Shown here one piece after another: positions 50,883 to 55,576 of a stretch of DNA of 55,576 nt. The DNA lies in contig CAMJKD010000008.1 in assembly GCA_946406315.1 (NCBI GenBank), forward strand, positions 1 to 55,576. The letters run 5' to 3'. The DNA is from an uncultured Candidatus Saccharibacteria bacterium. GTDB taxonomy: Bacteria > Patescibacteriota > Saccharimonadia > Saccharimonadales > Saccharimonadaceae. Under the pieces are notes generated by a model. It worked only from the letters and a program-made list of their open reading frames with translations, searched no databases and was not told the origin of the DNA. The position numbers and the translations under genes are program-made. Within the stretch, counting starts at the first letter, position 1. Each line of letters starts with the position of its first letter.

Positions 50883-51785
50883 CTATTCCATTTCAACTTT
50901 CGGATTGAAGAATCTTCCAGCAACTTTTCCTTTAGTGTAATTCCAAATTCTTTTCGCTTTATGGTCCTTTGAGAATCTTAATACTCCAATTACATTTAGG
51001 ATGTAGTTATAGCGGAAATTAAAATGATCGCGCATTGGTATATGTTTACGTAGAATATATCCCTCATTCCGATACTGCATATATAGGCGTTCGATTTTAT
51101 TTTTATCACAATAAATCACCGAAGACCCCTGGTTAGTAGGTGATTTATGTGTCATGACACTGTCGACATCAATGTAGGATGGTTTGATTTTGTTTAGACG
51201 TAGAGAGTATTCATTATCATCGAAATAAATAAAAAAATCTTTAATTGGTAAGCCGACTTGCTTTACAACTTTCAGATTTGCGAAAAATGAGACGAATGAT
51301 GCTGTTTTTACTGGGACTAGTCCGTGGTTTATTTTTTCGAAATTTTTATCCCAATTTTCATCCAAAGTCTGTTTGTTTAATTGGCAAATTTTTCCATCCG
51401 TCCATTTTACAATACTAGAAAGAAAAGAAAAATCATCTTTCAGAAATGCCGCTTTGTCTACCAATGATTTCAGGGCATTCTTATCCTCCGCAATTGAGTC
51501 GTCATCCATTAGCCAAGCGTAGTCGACTTTGCGTTTTAAAGCTTCGCGTACGCCATAATTAAACCCGCCAGCACCGCCAAGGTTCTTGCCAGTATTAAAA
51601 TAGAACACCTTCTTATTATCTACTAAGTCTTTGATGTGCTTTTTTGTACCGTCCGTACTAGCATTATCAATCACATAGATTTCATTATTTTTATAGTTTT
51701 GTTTTAGGAGTGCATTTATGCATTCTTTTAGCATTTCCTTGCGATTATAAGTTACCACGATGGTTGCTACAGTCTTTTGGCTCAT
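50883..51785 (-). CDS. Family 2 glycosyltransferase, GlfT-like
   Basis: A 300-aa GT2. Motifs are TIVVTYNRKEMLKECI (in part: VVTYNRKEML), VIDNASTDGT (about 37-46), the loop NLGGAGGFNYG (about 68-78) and WLMDDDS (about 94-100). The GGAGGFxxG loop is typical of galactofuranosyltransferases such as GlfT, so transfer of Galf is a reasonable guess supported by glf opposite it. It is the last gene of the leftward four-gene operon, with GGAGGG before its ATG. Confidence 0.88.
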   Translation of the reverse strand: MSQKTVATIVVTYNRKEMLKECINALLKQNYKNNEIYVIDNASTDGTKKHIKDLVDNKKVFYFNTGKNLGGAGGFNYGVREALKRKVDYAWLMDDDSIAEDKNALKSLVDKAAFLKDDFSFLSSIVKWTDGKICQLNKQTLDENWDKNFEKINHGLVPVKTASFVSFFANLKVVKQVGLPIKDFFIYFDDNEYSLRLNKIKPSYIDVDSVMTHKSPTNQGSSVIYCDKNKIERLYMQYRNEGYILRKHIPMRDHFNFRYNYILNVIGVLRFSKDHKAKRIWNYTKGKVAGRFFNPKVEME

Positions 51786-51786
51786 T

Positions 51787-52896
51787 CTACCCTCCTATAA
51801 TATCGTAAGGTATTAATTGATTTGTCCCCATTATGACAAAAGCCAAAATAAAATACGCTATTGCAACCGCATACATAATTGCTACTTTTTTCAGTGGTGT
51901 TTCTTTTGTTTCGGATATTAGTTGCCACAACATTAAGATTGCAAAAGGCCAAAAGAAATCCGCTAAGCGACCAAGATAGCCAGAGTAGAAGCCAATTGCC
52001 GAGTATGCCACGCCGACCATTAAAATAATCAAATTATGTTTATTTAAATGATTATTATTCCTATGATTTCGATAATGTAAAGCACTAATAAAAGCTAAAA
52101 AGCCACAAATTAAGAAGTTAAAGTTTAACAGTGAGCCTTCAGTGTTAATAAAAGTCGCAAAATGTTTTGGCGATAGTACTCCAGCGGACGATAATATCTG
52201 CAGAGCAGGCTTATAGAGTGTAACGATTAATATTGTCAAAAAACCAATTATGTAAAATGTTTTATGATATCCGAATCTCCTTGTAATATATGGGACTAAT
52301 AGAATTGGTAGTAGTGCTATGGAAGAATAATGTAGCGATATGGCGAATAGGGATAATAACATAATTTTTACAGCACCGACGCGCCGTCCGTCTATTACGG
52401 ATCGAATAATTACGCTTAATACGTATGACAGGACGCTCATGGCGGCCATTTGGCGCATTGTATTGAAGCTATTTGGGTAGACCATTAATAGACATACGCC
52501 ATACAAAACCCAGTAGTACTTTTCATCAAGCTTTCGTGTTGTCTTATATAGGAAATAGACTGTTATTAATGCAAATACCGCAAACATAAACCAGTCGCCG
52601 ACACCAATAAAACCACCAAACATTGCCGTAAAGATAATGAATGGCTCCATTTCGCCGCTTTTGAGACGATCGACGCTGCGCTGGACAGTCGAAGTGCTAA
52701 CTTCTTCGTAAAAAGTTCTATATGTTGCCGTATCGGTGCCAGCATTTAGTCGAAAAGCAGAGAATAGCACTACGATCAATAAACCCAGCATAGTAAGCGA
52801 CTTTAGTTTCTTCTTGTCGCCCAAGTGCAACAGCACGGCCGATAGTGCAAATACTATAAAGTATAATAATACACTTGTAAAACCATCAAATATCAT
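51787..52896 (-). CDS. EpsG-like polysaccharide polymerase
   Basis: A 369-aa polytopic protein with about ten spans. It resembles EpsG-family polymerases (Wzy-like) that join repeat units outside the membrane: an extracytoplasmic RLNAGTDTATYRTFYEEV segment after the second span (in part: AGTDTATYRTFY) is the family signature. It lies between two glycosyltransferases in an overlapping operon, consistent with polymer assembly with the Wzx-like flippase and the Wzz-like regulator of the rightward operon. It overlaps the upstream gene by 11 bases. Confidence 0.87.
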   Translation of the reverse strand: MIFDGFTSVLLYFIVFALSAVLLHLGDKKKLKSLTMLGLLIVVLFSAFRLNAGTDTATYRTFYEEVSTSTVQRSVDRLKSGEMEPFIIFTAMFGGFIGVGDWFMFAVFALITVYFLYKTTRKLDEKYYWVLYGVCLLMVYPNSFNTMRQMAAMSVLSYVLSVIIRSVIDGRRVGAVKIMLLSLFAISLHYSSIALLPILLVPYITRRFGYHKTFYIIGFLTILIVTLYKPALQILSSAGVLSPKHFATFINTEGSLLNFNFLICGFLAFISALHYRNHRNNNHLNKHNLIILMVGVAYSAIGFYSGYLGRLADFFWPFAILMLWQLISETKETPLKKVAIMYAVAIAYFILAFVIMGTNQLIPYDIIGG

Positions 52897-53983
52897 ATAT
52901 TTCTTCCAGCTTCTTCACGGTCTTTTTAATATTATATACTTGTACTGATTTGTCTTGAAGATGCTTTAAGCGGTCATTAGTTGATGCTTGTTCTTTCAAT
53001 AAATCAACCCACTTATTGATTTCGTCTAACGGCAGAAATACGCTGTCGTCTAGCATTTTTACTTCGGTCGAAACCTTATCGCTAAACAGGCACTTCAAAC
53101 CGTTTGCCTGCGCCTCAATTCCAACCGTCGGTACGCCTTCAAAGAATGACGGTAGAACGAAGAAATCCGCCAATGAGTAGTATTCATTTATATCGTCACG
53201 CGCCGATAATAGATGTATTTTATTTTTTAGATTCAGTGTTATTATTTGCTTTTCTAAGTCATCGTGTAAAGATCCGTTGCCAAGAATAAATAAATGCGTG
53301 TCAGAGTCGGCAAAAAAATCATGCAATAAGTCAATCAAAAACTTATGGTTCTTAACCTCTTCTAATCTACCGACCGAAATCCATACAGTGGCAGAACTTT
53401 TAATTTTATATTTATCACGCAGTTTTTTGCGAATTGTTTTATCGAACTTAAATTTGTCTATATCTATACCGTTTGATACTACCGTAAAAGGCTTATTGCC
53501 GAACAGAAATTCCCCAGCCGCTTGACCACACCCAATTCTATGTGTAGCCAACTTATTTAGGCGCCTTTTTAGGAATATCGATACCGCACGTTTGATGGGC
53601 GACTTCAGGTTTGCGTTGTTTGTATTATGGCTGTGCGCTATACGTTTTTCTGCGCCACCATTTTTTGCTCCCGCCAAAGAAAGCGCCGACATAAAATCAA
53701 TATGACTATGTACGATATCTACGCCACGCCTTCGCACTATATTTTCAATTTGTTTTTCAAAATCGCGCGGTTTTGAAAAACGCGTATCGCGCAGGCGTAT
53801 CAGCTCTACGTCTAACGTATTTAATTCATCCTCGAATACGTATTTTTTGCCGTCTGCTGGCTCAATAAATGTAGCAATAATAAAATGATATTTACTGCGA
53901 TCAATATTACGCAGAGTATTCATGATGTAGGATTCTGCACCGCCACGATCCATTCCGCCTACTATATGTAAGACAGTTTTCAT
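52886..53983 (-). CDS. Family 4 glycosyltransferase
   Basis: A 365-aa GT-B fold glycosyltransferase. The N-terminal HIVGGMDRGGAESYIMNTLR (in part: GGMDRGGAES) is the acceptor-side signature, the middle VVSNGIDIDKF, and the C-terminal FFVLPSFFEGVPTVGIEAQANGL carries the retaining E-x7-E donor motif (Glu at FFEG and Glu at GIEAQ). It overlaps the upstream GT4 by four bases and the downstream polymerase by 11. It adds a sugar to the lipid-linked unit; the linkage is unknown. Confidence 0.93.
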   Translation of the reverse strand: MKTVLHIVGGMDRGGAESYIMNTLRNIDRSKYHFIIATFIEPADGKKYVFEDELNTLDVELIRLRDTRFSKPRDFEKQIENIVRRRGVDIVHSHIDFMSALSLAGAKNGGAEKRIAHSHNTNNANLKSPIKRAVSIFLKRRLNKLATHRIGCGQAAGEFLFGNKPFTVVSNGIDIDKFKFDKTIRKKLRDKYKIKSSATVWISVGRLEEVKNHKFLIDLLHDFFADSDTHLFILGNGSLHDDLEKQIITLNLKNKIHLLSARDDINEYYSLADFFVLPSFFEGVPTVGIEAQANGLKCLFSDKVSTEVKMLDDSVFLPLDEINKWVDLLKEQASTNDRLKHLQDKSVQVYNIKKTVKKLEEIYDI

Positions 53984-55122
53984 TTTAAAAACTCCTCATA
54001 AATGTCCTTCATTTCAGTCAACGATGAACGTAACGAATATCTCTCCGGAAATTCTAAACGGTATTTCTCCAGATTCTTTATTGCGTCTCGTATTTTTTTC
54101 TCCAATTCGGAATTATCGCCGAGCTTAAATAGGTATTTTTTATTATCATCAACTATGTCGCGATGACCGCGGTTATCAGATATTAATATGCTACAACCGC
54201 AAAGTGCAGCCTCTAATACTCCAAGACCAAGACCTTCACTTTTGCTCGTTGAAACGCATAGATTACAACATTGCAAAACGTTATATACGTCGTGGCGATA
54301 ACCTAAGAACAAAACCTGATTTGCAATTCCCAAGTCTTCAGCCAGCTTCTTTATTTTTTCTTCCAAGACGCCCATACCAAGCAGCACTAGCTTGATTTTG
54401 CTATTTTCGCATAAGATTCCGGCAACGCTTTCGAATAGCATTTGATGATTTTTGCGATCGATAAATTCTGCAACATAAACAATTGCAAAATCGTCTTTTT
54501 CTAGACCGATTTCCTTCTTGAGCTTTAGTTTGTCTGTCTTATTTAATTTAGTATTAAATTTAGTCGTATCAATTCCAACCCCGTCAATCATTTTAACTGG
54601 GCATGGGAAGTTCTCGTCGGCGCGCTTAAAATCCTCACGATTTATTGTTATTAGCAGGTCTGTATATTTAGACATTATTTTTTCCGCTCGGTAATATAGT
54701 AGCCAATTAATCTTCGCGGCGCCATCGTAAAAATGAAAACCATGACAAGTATAAATAACTTTTAAGCCGTTCTTTTTTCGGAAGGATTTTGTCGCCATTC
54801 GCGTAATTATTGAGCCAACTGGCGTATGTGTATGCACAACGTCGTAATGATTGCTTCGTAGGATTCTCTTCAGCTGTCGATAAGCTTTTATATGTTTATC
54901 GATTCGGAAGGGGCTGCGCGCAAAATCTACCGTAAAGACACGGTCGGCGTCATATACTTTTTCTTCATTTGCGCATGCATAATCTACCTCCCAGTTGCCG
55001 ATATTTAAATCTGCATAGGGTTCTTCTAATTTACCACGCCACATACGCATTAAGGGGCGGTTGAATTTATGAAAATTAGCCGTGTGTGAGGTAAATAATA
55101 TCTTACGCTTTGTCTTAGCCAT
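53980..55122 (-). CDS. Family 4 glycosyltransferase, first gene of the leftward operon
   Basis: A 380-aa GT-B fold glycosyltransferase of the capsule initiator-like group. The N-terminal KRKILFTSHTANFHKFN and HTHTPVGSIITRMATK (in part: VHTHTPVGS) are typical of GT4 enzymes such as EpsD/CapM; the later GVGIDTTKFN and the C-terminal VSTSKSEGLGLGVLEAALCG contain the donor E-x7-E motif. The ATG sits about nine bases downstream of a TGTTAAAAT box, so this mRNA has almost no leader. It starts a four-gene operon running left (GT4, GT4, EpsG, GT2). Confidence 0.93.
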   Translation of the reverse strand: MAKTKRKILFTSHTANFHKFNRPLMRMWRGKLEEPYADLNIGNWEVDYACANEEKVYDADRVFTVDFARSPFRIDKHIKAYRQLKRILRSNHYDVVHTHTPVGSIITRMATKSFRKKNGLKVIYTCHGFHFYDGAAKINWLLYYRAEKIMSKYTDLLITINREDFKRADENFPCPVKMIDGVGIDTTKFNTKLNKTDKLKLKKEIGLEKDDFAIVYVAEFIDRKNHQMLFESVAGILCENSKIKLVLLGMGVLEEKIKKLAEDLGIANQVLFLGYRHDVYNVLQCCNLCVSTSKSEGLGLGVLEAALCGCSILISDNRGHRDIVDDNKKYLFKLGDNSELEKKIRDAIKNLEKYRLEFPERYSLRSSLTEMKDIYEEFLK

Positions 55123-55131
55123 TATGTCTAT

Positions 55132-55140
55132 ATTTTAACA
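55132..55140 (-). promoter_or_regulatory. Extended -10 box of the leftward glycan operon
   Basis: On the minus strand TGTTAAAAT lies nine bases before the ATG at 55122. The leader would be two or three bases, and no Shine-Dalgarno is seen. Confidence 0.5.
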
Positions 55141-55205
55141 GATGTAGGCTATTTATTTTATCTTTTGATAAGGTTATATGGATAAGTATTAATAAAACGA
55201 TATAA

Positions 55206-55576
55206 TCACCAAGAATATTTATTTGTTTTAGTGTTGTAGTAAAGAACACCATTTTGATATTTCTGATAAATGTAATTATCAGAAGTCTTTACATTGCTAA
55301 GTGGAAAGCCTAGCCTGCCGCTTTCGTGACCAGTCTTACTCCAATATTCGCGCAATTTTCCAGTTGATTCATAATAACCATATTTATCATTTCCAACAAT
55401 ATAGCCATTCTGGAATTGCTGCCAGTAGATGCCGGTATTCGTATTTGTCTCAATATTACCAATCGGAAAACCTAACTTGCCACCCTCGAAGCCAAAGCTG
55501 TGCCATACTTCGCGTATTTTGCCAGTTGATTCATAATAACCATATTTATCATTTCCAACAATATAGCCATTCTGGA
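55206..55576 (-). CDS. LGFP-repeat surface protein, partial (N-terminus outside window)
   Basis: The minus strand is open from the window edge to a TGA at 55206 (about 123 codons). It encodes LGFP repeats of 54 residues, each with a KLGFPIGN- or RLGFPLSN-type motif and a conserved YIVGNDKYGYYESTGK segment (first 16 residues). Two repeats are nearly identical in DNA over 55 bases (55360-55414 and 55522-55576; period 162), and a third partial, shorter repeat ends the protein with KYQNGVLYYNTKTNKYSW. LGFP repeats occur in surface proteins of wall-rich actinobacteria and their epibionts and may bind wall polymers. The upstream part cannot be seen. Confidence 0.87.
   Translation of the reverse strand, partial: QNGYIVGNDKYGYYESTGKIREVWHSFGFEGGKLGFPIGNIETNTNTGIYWQQFQNGYIVGNDKYGYYESTGKLREYWSKTGHESGRLGFPLSNVKTSDNYIYQKYQNGVLYYNTKTNKYSW

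Overview
The window looks like a chromosomal segment of a Candidatus Saccharibacteria (TM7, Patescibacteria) genome. Four things point there: the oriC-type core block (recF-dnaN-dnaA facing rpmH-rnpA-yidC-jag), a chromosomal VirB4/PrgI/TrbL-like type IV secretion locus with several VirB2-like pilins, LGFP-repeat and wall-active surface proteins, and sparse metabolism with a two-gene Suf module. UGA acts as a stop here: dnaA, sufC, the DDAH-like gene and others end in TGA at natural protein ends.

Layout. 1-9.4 kb holds small genes: a possible nuclease-like protein, a HIT protein, a metallophosphoesterase, a proline-rich membrane protein, tRNA-Ser, sufBD-sufC, a 2 kb accessory island flanked by repeat-borne terminator hairpins and ending at tRNA-Arg, a degenerate Mur-ligase relative and a DDAH-family hydrolase. 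9.4-17.1 kb carries a large surface protein (TSP3, vWA and a possible papain-like peptidase region), murE without its N-terminal domain, the CIRCE-controlled groES-groEL operon, two small unknown genes and a second tRNA-Ser. 17.2-35 kb is the secretion region: six VirB2-like pilin genes (one a tandem double), a comF interrupted by two UGA codons, hsp20, a TrbL/VirB6-like channel, PrgI, a two-gene VirB4, a 1146-aa membrane protein, a four-domain wall hydrolase and a PEGA-like protein. 35-41.1 kb is the replication, RNase P and membrane insertion core with a DnaA-box array. 41.5-55.6 kb is surface glycan synthesis: LytR-CpsA-Psr, galE, chain-length regulator, glycosyltransferases, flippase, two LicD proteins, an IspD/TarI-like enzyme, UDP-galactopyranose mutase and an EpsG-like polymerase, followed by an LGFP-repeat protein cut by the window edge.

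Together these genes describe an episymbiont-like cell with little biosynthesis and heavy investment in its surface: a secretion apparatus with its own wall hydrolases, several surface adhesin or enzyme candidates and a capsule or wall-polymer pathway probably containing galactofuranose.

The most unusual genome-wide signal is promoter architecture. Nine genes have an extended -10 box (TGn plus a TATAAT-like hexamer) followed by exactly six bases and then ATG, with no Shine-Dalgarno sequence, which predicts leaderless mRNAs starting on the A of ATG. Other notable points are the comF carrying two UGA codons, the repeat family that doubles as intrinsic terminators, a GCG-anticodon tRNA-Arg, and the multi-domain wall enzymes of the secretion locus. 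Functional statements rest on motifs read by eye; no database search was possible.
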